Shown piece by piece: positions 48,958-57,270 of a DNA stretch of 64,000 nt. The DNA is from Calditrichia bacterium (GTDB taxonomy: Bacteria > Calditrichota > Calditrichia > RBG-13-44-9 > J075), in the NCBI GenBank assembly GCA_028284905.1, contig JANQQU010000035.1:62001-126000 (forward strand). Direction: 5' to 3'. The stretch's first letter is position 1, and every line of letters starts with the position of its first letter. Both the position numbers and the translations under genes were made by a program. The notes below the pieces were generated by a model. The model saw only the letters and a list, made by a program, of their open reading frames with translations. It did not search any database and was not told the origin of the DNA.

Positions 48958-51807
48958 TCAATCGGTCATTTCCATGCTGCGCAAGGCATATTCAGCCGTT
49001 TCCTTGATGATTGGCTCCCGGCTGTTTACCATGCTGCCGATAGCGTTGAGAAATGTATCCGCTTTTAATTCGGCGATGAGGAAAAGGGTGCATGCTTTTA
49101 GCCAGTCATCATGATTTTTTAGCAGTCGCTTGATACATTCTTTTTCGTTCGGCACATCGATATCAAACTCGCCCTTGCCTATTTCGACCAGAGTTTCCAC
49201 CGAACCGGATTCGATGATGGGAATAATCAGGCGCTTCAGGTTTGTATCGAGAATGTTGTCAAGAAACTCGACTGCATTGGCGCGGACATCCTGCTTCCGG
49301 CTGACAATTCCCAGGTAAGCATTGAACATATCACGGGCAGTATATTTTAAGCCAAGCAGACGGAAGATGCGCTCAAGGTTTTTATCGAGTTTTTCTTCCA
49401 GGGCCTTAATCAGCAGTTTCCGGGCGTCTTGCACTTTCGTGCCGCGTGGCTGCTCGCTAGTAACCGGTTTTCCGTTTTCAACCGCTTTTTGCTGGGCGTA
49501 TAGAACGGTGAGGATCTCCATGTAATTCCGGGATTCATCAAGGATTTGCCGCTCAATCGTTTGTTCTTCAAAATTGAGCATTGGATAATTTTTACGCAGT
49601 CGATTTAAGGCTTTCAATACCTGAAAGCGGATGAGCAGGTCGTCTTGTTTCAGATTACGAATGAGGGTATCAACCGATTTTTGAGTACCGATTTTATCAA
49701 TCACCCGGGGAATGTTAAGGCGCAACTGGCGCGGCTCCCGCAAATCGTGCAGGTAAGCATCCAATGCTTCCAGTACTGGTTCACCGAAATTCGCTAAAGC
49801 TTCGCGGGCAAACATACGGGCTTTTTTATCGTTCAGCAGGGAAATTAATACCGGCACAAATTCCATCGCGCGGGTTTGTCCAGCACTGGTTGCCGCTTGC
49901 TGGCGAACCAGCGCGTCCGGATCATTCAATAAAATATGCAAATATGGATAGAGCTCCGGCAGCCTCGCTTCGCCAATGGTTTTCGCCAGGTTCACCCGGG
50001 TGAAACGGCGCTGCGGACCTTCCTGCGGCAATTCACGAATGGACTTGAGTATCGATTCGATCCGCTCCCGCAGGTTAAATACTTTCCTCAATTCCGGAAT
50101 CTCGGCGCTGATGCGGGCGGTGCATAACAGGGCGGCAGCGCGGACCCGGTAATCGTCATGATCGAGATAGCCTTGCAGTATGGTACGGCGCTGCTCGGAA
50201 TTCTTCGCTTTCTGGAGCAGGTAGTAAATTGCTTCGATCTGGACGTCCTGATTCTTATCGGCAACCAATGATTCCACCTGTTCGGAAAGATTCGCACTGC
50301 GGTTGCGTGTCGCCATTTTTAAGGCCTGGCGACGAATATCTGCGGAATTGTGGCCCATCAGTCGTTCCAGGTAGGGAATAAATCGGTCGCTTTCCACATT
50401 CTCCAGTAAATTGAGAATGTAAAGAATCTGGCGTTCATTATTACCGTCGAGCACTTTCAGGCAGCTTTCAAAAACCGAGGCATCCTGCGGGGTAACGACC
50501 TGGTCTTCCAGGTCTATCGTGCGTTTTTCAATTGCGGTGCGGAAAGCCTGCACATATTCGCGGCGAATGTTTATAATCAAAATAATCCAGATTGCAATAA
50601 AACCGAACACCAGGTAGCTGATCGTTCCGATGCCAATATTAAAAACGGTGGTCATGACAATCAGCAGCACGCCGCCAATACCGGTGGCAAAGCTATCGAC
50701 AAATACATCAATAAACGATTTTACCTGGGGTTTGATGCTCGAGGGAATTGGCAATGCCAGTAATTCAATTCCGGATTTATTCACCGACTGCTTCAAGCTG
50801 CCATCAGCGACTTTGACAAAAATTGCTGCCCACAATTCCGGATAAACCAGAATCGATATGGCCCCGAATAGAATGCCGATGGGTAATAAAAACAAAGAGG
50901 GACCAACACCGAAGGAGCGCATTAAGCGGCCGGTAACAAATAGCTGTATCACCAAAGAAACAATGCTAAGATTCGATAACCAGAAGCCAAAAAATGCCGT
51001 CCGCTCATCTTTATCAGTAATCAATTCTTTAACCATTGCCTTGTATTGATAATCGACCAGATTAGCAACAATAACACTGACGCATACGATGCCGGCGAGA
51101 TAAAGCAGGTGGCGGGAGCTTTTTAATAATTTAAACGGGTTGCTGGATGTTTCCCCGGATTGGCTTTGCCGTTTGCGCTGCCGGGCATCACTGCTTTCCC
51201 CGTGTTCCCGCATTTTCCAGACAGCTTGCAGGATAATCAGGCAAACGACCATCAGTCCGATACAAATCAGCAGCAGATTTTCTGTGCCGTAAATTTTAGC
51301 GAGGTTGGCGAGGTAACCACCAAATATTCCCCCGGAAATTGCCCCGGCACCAACGACGCCCAACAGCCGTTTTGCCTGCCGTGCATTGAATACGTAATTG
51401 GTTAAAATCCAGAATTGCGAGGTAGCGATGACACCATAAATCGCGACCCAGGTATAAAATCCGTATAAAAACCAGCGGCCCTGCACAGAGATGTTGAAAG
51501 TAAGCAATAACCAGAAAATTATCAGGCTGATGATGATTAAAATAACCGTGCTGCGCATCAGGATATTTAGCGATACTTTCCGGGAAAATCGGGAGTAGAC
51601 CGTAGTAACGACCGCCGCAGTGAGGGCGACCAGAATAAAAACGATGGGAAGTTCGTTGACTGCCAGGCTGGCGAGAAAGAGGGATTCGCGTACCGATTTT
51701 AACATCACCAAACAGAAAATGACCGCGAAGATGTAAAAGAACATCAAAAGGGTGCGGGTTGCTTCTCCTTCGCGGATATCAAACAATTTTTGCAGCAGGT
51801 TTTTCAT
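48958..51807 (-). CDS. NTT-like (Npt1/Npt2) membrane domain fused to HEAT repeats
   Basis: This 949-residue protein has about twelve TM helices in residues 1-420, resembling the ATP/ADP translocase (Npt1/Npt2, MFS-like) family. Roughly 500 residues of alpha-helical HEAT-like repeats follow, recognisable by units such as YLERLMGHNSADIRRQALKM, YLDHDDYRVRAAALLC and LNDPDALVRQQAATSAG. The start at 51807 (MKNLLQKLFDIREGEATRT) was chosen over a longer frame lacking similarity. Transport activity and substrate are not evident. Energy-parasite NTTs lack the HEAT part, so a sensory or scaffold role is possible. It is divergent from the sigma factor gene. Confidence 0.78.
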   Translation of the reverse strand: MKNLLQKLFDIREGEATRTLLMFFYIFAVIFCLVMLKSVRESLFLASLAVNELPIVFILVALTAAVVTTVYSRFSRKVSLNILMRSTVILIIISLIIFWLLLTFNISVQGRWFLYGFYTWVAIYGVIATSQFWILTNYVFNARQAKRLLGVVGAGAISGGIFGGYLANLAKIYGTENLLLICIGLMVVCLIILQAVWKMREHGESSDARQRKRQSQSGETSSNPFKLLKSSRHLLYLAGIVCVSVIVANLVDYQYKAMVKELITDKDERTAFFGFWLSNLSIVSLVIQLFVTGRLMRSFGVGPSLFLLPIGILFGAISILVYPELWAAIFVKVADGSLKQSVNKSGIELLALPIPSSIKPQVKSFIDVFVDSFATGIGGVLLIVMTTVFNIGIGTISYLVFGFIAIWIILIINIRREYVQAFRTAIEKRTIDLEDQVVTPQDASVFESCLKVLDGNNERQILYILNLLENVESDRFIPYLERLMGHNSADIRRQALKMATRNRSANLSEQVESLVADKNQDVQIEAIYYLLQKAKNSEQRRTILQGYLDHDDYRVRAAALLCTARISAEIPELRKVFNLRERIESILKSIRELPQEGPQRRFTRVNLAKTIGEARLPELYPYLHILLNDPDALVRQQAATSAGQTRAMEFVPVLISLLNDKKARMFAREALANFGEPVLEALDAYLHDLREPRQLRLNIPRVIDKIGTQKSVDTLIRNLKQDDLLIRFQVLKALNRLRKNYPMLNFEEQTIERQILDESRNYMEILTVLYAQQKAVENGKPVTSEQPRGTKVQDARKLLIKALEEKLDKNLERIFRLLGLKYTARDMFNAYLGIVSRKQDVRANAVEFLDNILDTNLKRLIIPIIESGSVETLVEIGKGEFDIDVPNEKECIKRLLKNHDDWLKACTLFLIAELKADTFLNAIGSMVNSREPIIKETAEYALRSMEMTD

Positions 51808-51979
51808 ATGCTTTCTATTGTGATAATGTCTGCATAACATAAGGGTATGGGACCTTTTTTGCAATAACTATTAGGCATAAAGGGCTTATGAAAAACGCTT
51901 CGGATGAAGATGAAAAAAACTTCTGAATTATGGAAAAATGTTGAATAAATGGATATTTACTGGGTAATATAATTAGAAG

Positions 51980-52558
51980 ATGAAAACGATAACGCACCAG
52001 GAAACCGACAAGGACTTGATCGAAGCCTGTCAGAGCGGCAGCAAAGACGCCTTCGAACAGCTGACGCACCGCTACTACGAGAAAGCATTTGGGATTGCCA
52101 TGGTTCATTTGGGAAACCGCGATGTTGCACTGGATATCTCTCAGGAAGCGTTCGTGCGGATTTATCGCAATATCGCTAAGCTGGATGCGGAGCGCCCTTT
52201 TGGTGCCTGGTTGTATACAATCACTCGTAACCTCTGCCGGAATTATGTCGAACGCCAACGGAAGCGGCGCACTGTATTCAGTGATTTCTTTGCCGGGAAC
52301 CAGCAAAAACTGGTGGAGATTCCCCAGGAAAGCAGCGATGATCTTGAACAACTGGAGCGGAAGCGGCAATTGTGGGATGGGCTTAATCAACTCTCTGAGG
52401 CGGACCGGGAAATTATCGTTCTGAAAGATTTTGAAGATTTTAGCTACAAAGAGATCGCAGAGATTCTGGGAATACCCAATGGATCGGTAATGTCCCGATT
52501 GTATTATGCCCGGAAAAGATTGGCAAAGGCGGTTCTGCAAGCAGTGGGAAGTGAATAG
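51980..52558 (+). CDS. ECF-type RNA polymerase sigma factor
   Basis: This 192-residue sigma-70-family factor has region 2 (DVALDISQEAFVRIYRN and RPFGAWLYTITRNLCRNYVE) and region 4 (LSEADREIIVLKDFEDFSYK then EIAEILGIPNGSVMSRLYYA) and no region 3, i.e. the ECF class. It would redirect RNA polymerase to a small regulon. A putative membrane partner gene follows 130 bases later. It is divergent from the HEAT-repeat transporter gene, so both may be under shared control. Confidence 0.92.
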   Translation: MKTITHQETDKDLIEACQSGSKDAFEQLTHRYYEKAFGIAMVHLGNRDVALDISQEAFVRIYRNIAKLDAERPFGAWLYTITRNLCRNYVERQRKRRTVFSDFFAGNQQKLVEIPQESSDDLEQLERKRQLWDGLNQLSEADREIIVLKDFEDFSYKEIAEILGIPNGSVMSRLYYARKRLAKAVLQAVGSE

Positions 52559-52688
52559 GAATAAATCATTGGCAAATGGGCAAAAAAAAATTGATGATCA
52601 GGATGTTATTTATATGTTTTGCCTTACTACGGTAAGTTCTAAATGATAAAAAGTTGTAACCATAAAATGATAAACACAACTGAGATAC

Positions 52689-53141
52689 ATGACGCAGATT
52701 GAAGAAAAAATTAAGCAATTAATGATGAAACACCTCGATGGCGAAAGCACGCCGGCAGAGGAAAAGGAACTCGCTGATTTGCTGGAGAAATATCCGGCCT
52801 ATCGCGACGAACTGAATATGTTTCAACAGTTAAAGAAGGAGACTGGTGAAATGAAAAATGATATGTTACCCGAACTGGTCTGGGAAGATTACTGGCAAAA
52901 ATTATATAACAAGATGGAGCGTGGTGTCAGTTGGCTGCTAATTTCCCTTGGCACAGTAATATTGGTAAGCTTTGGCCTCTATCAAATGTTGCTCGGTATT
53001 GTCAGAGCGACGAATGCTCCCTTTCTAATCAAATTTGGTTTATTAGCGTTAATTGTTGGTGGTGTTATTCTGCTGGTATCGGTGATACGTGAGAAATTAT
53101 TACTGCGGAAGCATGATAAATATAAGGAGGTTCGGCGATGA
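52689..53141 (+). CDS. Putative anti-sigma or zf-HC2-like membrane protein
   Basis: This 150-residue protein starts with a short helical domain (residues 1-45, LMMKHLDGESTPAEEKELAD then LEKYPAYRDELN) that resembles the cytoplasmic part of anti-sigma factors, though it lacks the HxxxCxxC zinc motif. Two TM helices lie near residues 79-101 and 108-132, with a basic C-terminus. Position right after the ECF sigma gene suggests an anti-sigma role. The function is inferred from context. It overlaps the next gene by four bases. Confidence 0.65.
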   Translation: MTQIEEKIKQLMMKHLDGESTPAEEKELADLLEKYPAYRDELNMFQQLKKETGEMKNDMLPELVWEDYWQKLYNKMERGVSWLLISLGTVILVSFGLYQMLLGIVRATNAPFLIKFGLLALIVGGVILLVSVIREKLLLRKHDKYKEVRR

Positions 53142-53455
53142 TTGTGACGTCAACGGAGTTTGTGCCGGAAAAGAAAATCATAAAATCATTCGGAGTTGCC
53201 CGTGGGAATAGCATCCGCGCCCGCCATTTGGGAAAAGATATCGTCGCAGCTTTAAAAACTTTGGTCGGCGGGGAAATTGAAGAGTATACCAAATTAATTG
53301 CGGAATCCCGGGAACAGGCACTGGAACGCATGATGGAAGAGGCCCGTAAGATGGGCGCGAATGCGGTGATCAATGTGCGCTTTACGACCTCGGCAGTAAT
53401 GGCTAACGCCGCAGAAATCCTTGCTTATGGCACAGCTGTTTTAGTGGAAGATTAG
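53138..53455 (+). CDS. YbjQ/UPF0145-family protein
   Basis: This 105-residue protein matches the YbjQ (heavy-metal-binding-domain, pentamer-forming) family: IIKSFGVARGNSIRARHLGKD near residue 14, a helical EYTKLIAESREQALERMMEEA, and GANAVINVRFTTS. YbjQ proteins are small oligomers of unknown role. The ATG overlaps the stop of the anti-sigma-like gene, so it belongs to that operon. Confidence 0.9.
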   Translation: MIVTSTEFVPEKKIIKSFGVARGNSIRARHLGKDIVAALKTLVGGEIEEYTKLIAESREQALERMMEEARKMGANAVINVRFTTSAVMANAAEILAYGTAVLVED

Positions 53456-53566
53456 CCCGGGAAGGATACAGCTGCGTGCCTTGAGTGCTAAAATTAACCT
53501 CTGTTGAAATCGCTATAAATACCTTTTAAGTTAAACGAGCAACCAAAACAGATGGAGGGTAATAGC

Positions 53567-53815
53567 ATGAACTCATTGGCGACCTCAGCAACTTTTTTCG
53601 GCTGGTGCACTGTTATCAATGTAGGCATTTTATTATTTAGCCTGTTGATGATCAGTCTCTTGAAGCATTGGATCGGAACGATCAGTGCACGTTTATTTGG
53701 CATTACTGAAGCAGAGGGAAAGGCCACTTTTTTCCGGGTGTTCCAGCAATATCGATTCTCGATTGTTTTGTTCAACCTCGTACCTTATATCGCTTTAAAA
53801 ATTATGGCTGGATAA
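53567..53815 (+). CDS. Small membrane protein, DUF6868-like
   Basis: This 82-residue protein has one strong TM helix at about residues 14-38 and a second hydrophobic stretch near the C-terminus (IVLFNLVPYIALKIM). The middle contains HWIGTISARLFGIT. It resembles small DUF6868-type proteins found next to other small membrane proteins; function is unknown. The ATG at 53567 follows GGAGGG by eight bases; an ATG five codons upstream overlaps that SD and was rejected. Confidence 0.7.
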   Translation: MNSLATSATFFGWCTVINVGILLFSLLMISLLKHWIGTISARLFGITEAEGKATFFRVFQQYRFSIVLFNLVPYIALKIMAG

Positions 53816-53844
53816 CCAGGATAGCTTCTAATTTCACATTTGAG

Positions 53845-53884
53845 AAAAAAATAGCCTGATGATTAATCATCAGGCTATTTTTTT
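53845..53884. terminator. Bidirectional terminator (perfect 40-base palindrome)
   Basis: A perfect palindrome centred at 53864/53865 has stem AATAGCCTGATGA, loop TTAA, and A and T tracts on its outer ends. It lies between the converging genes at 53567-53815 and 53905-55761 and suits both. Confidence 0.9.
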
Positions 53885-53904
53885 AAATCGATAGGTAAAT
53901 TGAG

Positions 53905-55761
53905 TTAATTATTCAAACGAATAATATGGCCGAGGTTCAGTCTCAGCACGGTCAGCTCCCGGTTTACCCGCGGCGCATCTTGTTTAAAACGGATATTGGC
54001 CAATACACCTTCGTAAAGGCGGGCGTTCTCTAACCTGTCCCGCAAAGCCTCCGGCGATATTCCCCGGGAATAATTGGATAGCAGCCACTTCATGATATCA
54101 TAGCCGAGCAAATGAAATTGCTGCGGCGTTTCACGCATCTCGGTTCGGAACCGATTCATAAATGCCTGATAATTGGGAGAATCGGGATCGTAATAGCCAG
54201 CAGTTGTATATACCAACCCTTCCAGATGCTGGCGATTTTTTCTCAGCATCAGCGGATCATTCCAGCCCTCGTTGCCAATAAGTGTCGTACGGATATTGCT
54301 GAACGCGAGCTGCTTGGCGAAAAACTGGATGAAATCCGGATTTCTAATAACGATCAATAAGCCATCAATACCAGTGGAAGGAAGGTCGGTAGAATCGATG
54401 CGGGTGCCGGTGCGGCTAGGCTTAAAAATATCATTAAGATAAGTGCGATACTTCCGGCGAATAAGATCTTCACCAACAGTGGAGTCACTTTGCACAACGG
54501 AATCCCGGTAGGCCAGGTAGAATCCTTCCCGCCAGATTGCCCGGAATTGCCGGGTAAAATCCTGCGCGGTTTCGTAATACCATTGAGTGGTAATTACCTC
54601 ACTGCCATTCTCTTCTGCGGTTTTCTGGAAACTTTCGACAAAATCCTGACCATAATTATTGACCGGCGCGATAATCGCCAGACGTTTTACCGCCAATTCT
54701 TTTGCAGCATATTCTCCGAGGAATCGCCCCTTGGTTTTTGTATCGGGATTAATCTGAAAAGTGTAAGGACTAAGATTCGCCAGGCCATGCTGGGAGCTAA
54801 GCGGAACAACATACGGTTGCTTTTCATAACGGGAAACCAGCGCCAGACTGGCATTTTGATCGGTATTGAGAGGACCGATAACACAGAGCGGTTGACCCGC
54901 TTCAATCTCTCGTTCAACGGTATTCAGAGCGTTAACAACTGTCGGTTCCACATCAGTAGTGGTTAATTCCAGCTTGCTGCCGGGGTTGCGCCGTTTGTAT
55001 TCTTTCAGCGCATATTCCATTCCCGCGACCATCGCTTCGGAGGTCTTTTGCACTTGCGGCTCAAGAGATTTCAGGAAAAGGAAACGGTTGCCGCTGCGGG
55101 TAAGCGTGCTGCCAGTGTCGTCGCCACCAAGCATGCGCCGTGCTTCCTCGGTAAAGATATGATCCGGCTGCTCCCGCAGAAAGGCGCGTAGCAAACGCCG
55201 GGCTTCATTATTCTGTCCGGATTGGGCCAGCTTTCTTGCCCGGGCCAATTTGACGAGACCATCCAGCAAAGGGTTGGCATGGCGCATCTGGAATGCTTCC
55301 AGATCACCTTCGGCCACATAATTTGCCATGGTTTCGTAAATATAACCGGCGCTGATTTTACGTAAGCGTGGATCGCGGGTGGTTTTAATTACCGTAATCC
55401 ATTCTTCCACGGCTTCGTTATACTTGCGCAATTTAAAAAGGGTATTGCCGAGTAAATGATGAACATCGTCGGTATAGGCACTTTCCGGGTGCTTGGTGAA
55501 AAAATATTTACAGACGACTTCAGCGTTGGTATAATTGCTCAGTTTATAGTAGGATTTTGCCAGCATCAAACGGACCCCGGTAATGTATTGCCCATTGGGA
55601 TACTGCTGAAGCATTTCCAGAAATGTATTTTGCGCGGACTGAAAACTGCCACTTTTATACGCATCCAAACCGGCATCAAACTTGGTCTTTTCCGCGGAAG
55701 TTTGCGCGAATGCCAGTGAGAAAAATGTGAGAACCAGGAAGAGCGACATGCATCTTTTCAA
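53905..55761 (-). CDS. TPR plus periplasmic-binding-protein-fold lipid/envelope protein (LpoA/Peripla_BP_6-like)
   Basis: This 618-residue protein has a signal peptide (CMSLFLVLTFFSLAFAQ), then about 180 residues of TPR-like repeats (NTFLEMLQQYPNGQYITGVR, VVCKYFFTKHPESAYTD). A type-1 periplasmic-binding fold follows (LCVIGPLNTDQNASLALVSR near residue 290, RLAIIAPVNNYGQDFVESF near 365). The combination resembles the LpoA/penicillin-binding-protein-activator plan, in which such a protein controls peptidoglycan synthases. It may instead bind small ligands. The TTG at 55761 lies six bases after AGAGGAG; a longer frame to 55806 lacks an SD and a proper signal peptide. Confidence 0.75.
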   Translation of the reverse strand: MKRCMSLFLVLTFFSLAFAQTSAEKTKFDAGLDAYKSGSFQSAQNTFLEMLQQYPNGQYITGVRLMLAKSYYKLSNYTNAEVVCKYFFTKHPESAYTDDVHHLLGNTLFKLRKYNEAVEEWITVIKTTRDPRLRKISAGYIYETMANYVAEGDLEAFQMRHANPLLDGLVKLARARKLAQSGQNNEARRLLRAFLREQPDHIFTEEARRMLGGDDTGSTLTRSGNRFLFLKSLEPQVQKTSEAMVAGMEYALKEYKRRNPGSKLELTTTDVEPTVVNALNTVEREIEAGQPLCVIGPLNTDQNASLALVSRYEKQPYVVPLSSQHGLANLSPYTFQINPDTKTKGRFLGEYAAKELAVKRLAIIAPVNNYGQDFVESFQKTAEENGSEVITTQWYYETAQDFTRQFRAIWREGFYLAYRDSVVQSDSTVGEDLIRRKYRTYLNDIFKPSRTGTRIDSTDLPSTGIDGLLIVIRNPDFIQFFAKQLAFSNIRTTLIGNEGWNDPLMLRKNRQHLEGLVYTTAGYYDPDSPNYQAFMNRFRTEMRETPQQFHLLGYDIMKWLLSNYSRGISPEALRDRLENARLYEGVLANIRFKQDAPRVNRELTVLRLNLGHIIRLNN

Positions 55762-55957
55762 GGGAGTCTCCTCTGGGATTTGGAATTTATAGGTTTTTAT
55801 TGCCATATGTTTTTAACTGGATGATTTAATGTGGTGGAATGTCGATAGTATTCTGTAATTGTCTAAAATTTATAAAAAAACGTAAAGACTTGAAAATATA
55901 AGGCGTTCGCGGAAGAATGTCAATTTGAGATGTGTTTTTCTTGTAGTTATCCATGGC

Positions 55958-55986
55958 TTGATTCTCGATTTCGAACCCTGTATATT
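55958..55986 (+). promoter_or_regulatory. Sigma-70-type promoter of the moaA unit
   Basis: TTGATT (55958-55963), a 17-base spacer and TATATT (55981-55986) form a good promoter. The start point near 55993 places the predicted riboswitch wholly in the leader. Confidence 0.68.
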
Positions 55987-56030
55987 CAACAGACTAAAAA
56001 TAGAGAGTAATAGATTTGTAGCACAAGGTT

Positions 56031-56126
56031 AAACATCACTCCGAGCCAAAACGTCTAAGTATTCACCTGAATATAAGATGTCCGGCCGATAGGGTGATAC
56101 CGGAAACGGGATCGCCTTCCGTGTTT
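56031..56126 (+). ncRNA. Predicted Moco riboswitch (moaA leader)
   Basis: The leader contains ACTCCGAGCC (56038-56047) and the later CCGGCCGATAGGG-to-CGCCTTCC region, which match the Moco RNA motif known upstream of moaA operons. A closing helix AAACA/TGTTT (56031-56035 with 56122-56126) encloses it. A long hairpin is formed by ACGTCT pairing with AGATGT, with the inner stem GTATTC/GAATAT. CGCCTT (56113-56118) could pair with AAGG-A-GCG of the SD, giving a way to hide the moaA start when Moco is bound. The pairing scheme is by eye only. Confidence 0.72.
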
Positions 56127-56142
56127 GAAAAGGAGCGAAATT

Positions 56143-57198
56143 ATGAAGCGCCGTAATACTATAGACGGTCTTCAACAGGCAATATCCCCCCAGGAAGTCA
56201 ATTCCCCGAATACGCTGATAGATAATTGGGGCCGCCGGATCGACTACGTCCGCTTGGCTGTTACCGATCGCTGTAATTTACGCTGTATTTACTGCATGCC
56301 GGAAAAGATGCGTTTTTTGCCTCGTAAGGAAATTCTGACTTTCGAGGAAATGGAGCGAACCCTGCGCATATTGGCCGGAATGGGCATTCAAAAAGTGCGG
56401 ATTACCGGTGGCGAACCATTTGTGCGAAGAGGACTGAGCGAATTTTTGGAACGCATTAATAATATTTCCGGAATCGAACGCATCCATATTACCAGTAATG
56501 GCGTGTTGTTGCCGCCCTATCTGGACGATTTGAAGCGGTTGGGTATTGCCGGTGTGAATCTTAGCCTGGACAGCCTGGACCGGGAGCGTTTTTATAAGAT
56601 GACCCGCCGGGACGATCTGCCGGATGTGATGACCGCTATGGAAGGGATGATTGCCCGGGAAATTCCGCTGAAGATCAATGTTGTTTTGATGGAAGGGAAA
56701 AATATCGAGGATGTTATTCCGATGGCAGCACTGACCAGAAAATATCCGGTGGATGTCCGCTTTATCGAGGAAATGCCCTTTAACGGCACCGACAATGGTA
56801 AACAGCGTTTGCGCTGGGATTATAAACGGATTCTGGAAAAGCTCAAGGAATCCTATCCGGATATTTACAAACTGGAAGACCCACCGGCATCCACGGCAAT
56901 GAATTATGCAATTCCCGGTCACCTTGGTAACGTGGGCATTATTGCCGGATTTAGCCGAACATTTTGCGGCACCTGTAATCGTATCCGGATTAATGCCCGG
57001 GGAATGCTGCAGACCTGCCTCTATGGCGATGGGGTGCTGGATGTAAGGGAGTTGCTCCGTAACGGGTCCAGCGATGAGGAAGTCGCAGACTTCTTCCGCT
57101 TGCATATCGGGCAGCGCGCTAAAGATGGCTGGGCTGCAGAGAAACAACGCTTGAAAGTGCGGGAAGTAAGCACATCGATGTCCACCATTGGTGGATAA
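56143..57198 (+). CDS. moaA: GTP 3',8-cyclase MoaA
   Basis: This 351-residue radical-SAM enzyme makes the first molybdopterin intermediate from GTP. The SAM-binding cluster motif is CNLRCIYC near residue 46, and the second cluster is CGTCNRIRINARGMLQTC near residue 278. The C-terminus ends IGG, the double glycine essential in MoaA. The ATG at 56143 follows AGGAG by seven bases. It is headed by the riboswitch leader and followed by the moaC-moaB fusion. Confidence 0.96.
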   Translation: MKRRNTIDGLQQAISPQEVNSPNTLIDNWGRRIDYVRLAVTDRCNLRCIYCMPEKMRFLPRKEILTFEEMERTLRILAGMGIQKVRITGGEPFVRRGLSEFLERINNISGIERIHITSNGVLLPPYLDDLKRLGIAGVNLSLDSLDRERFYKMTRRDDLPDVMTAMEGMIAREIPLKINVVLMEGKNIEDVIPMAALTRKYPVDVRFIEEMPFNGTDNGKQRLRWDYKRILEKLKESYPDIYKLEDPPASTAMNYAIPGHLGNVGIIAGFSRTFCGTCNRIRINARGMLQTCLYGDGVLDVRELLRNGSSDEEVADFFRLHIGQRAKDGWAAEKQRLKVREVSTSMSTIGG

Positions 57199-57270
57199 AT
57201 GGAATAGAAAATCTGCAATGGGGAGTCCCTGAAAGTTTGCAGATAATGAGTTTATACAGAGAAGGAGTTT

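Larger units (their letters stand above)
55762..56142. other. Divergent intergenic region (381 bases) with promoter and Moco riboswitch
   Basis: The stretch between the TPR/periplasmic-binding gene (minus) and moaA (plus) has no ORF. It holds a well-formed plus-strand promoter at 55958-55986 and a structured leader at 56031-56126. Nothing was resolved in the first 150 bases other than AT-rich sequence that should hold the minus-strand gene's promoter. Confidence 0.8.

Noticed and set aside
52622-52640. CTTAC-TACG-GTAAG hairpin before the anti-sigma-like gene as a riboswitch or terminator
   Set aside because: The stem is only five base pairs, has no T tract and matches no motif I recognise.
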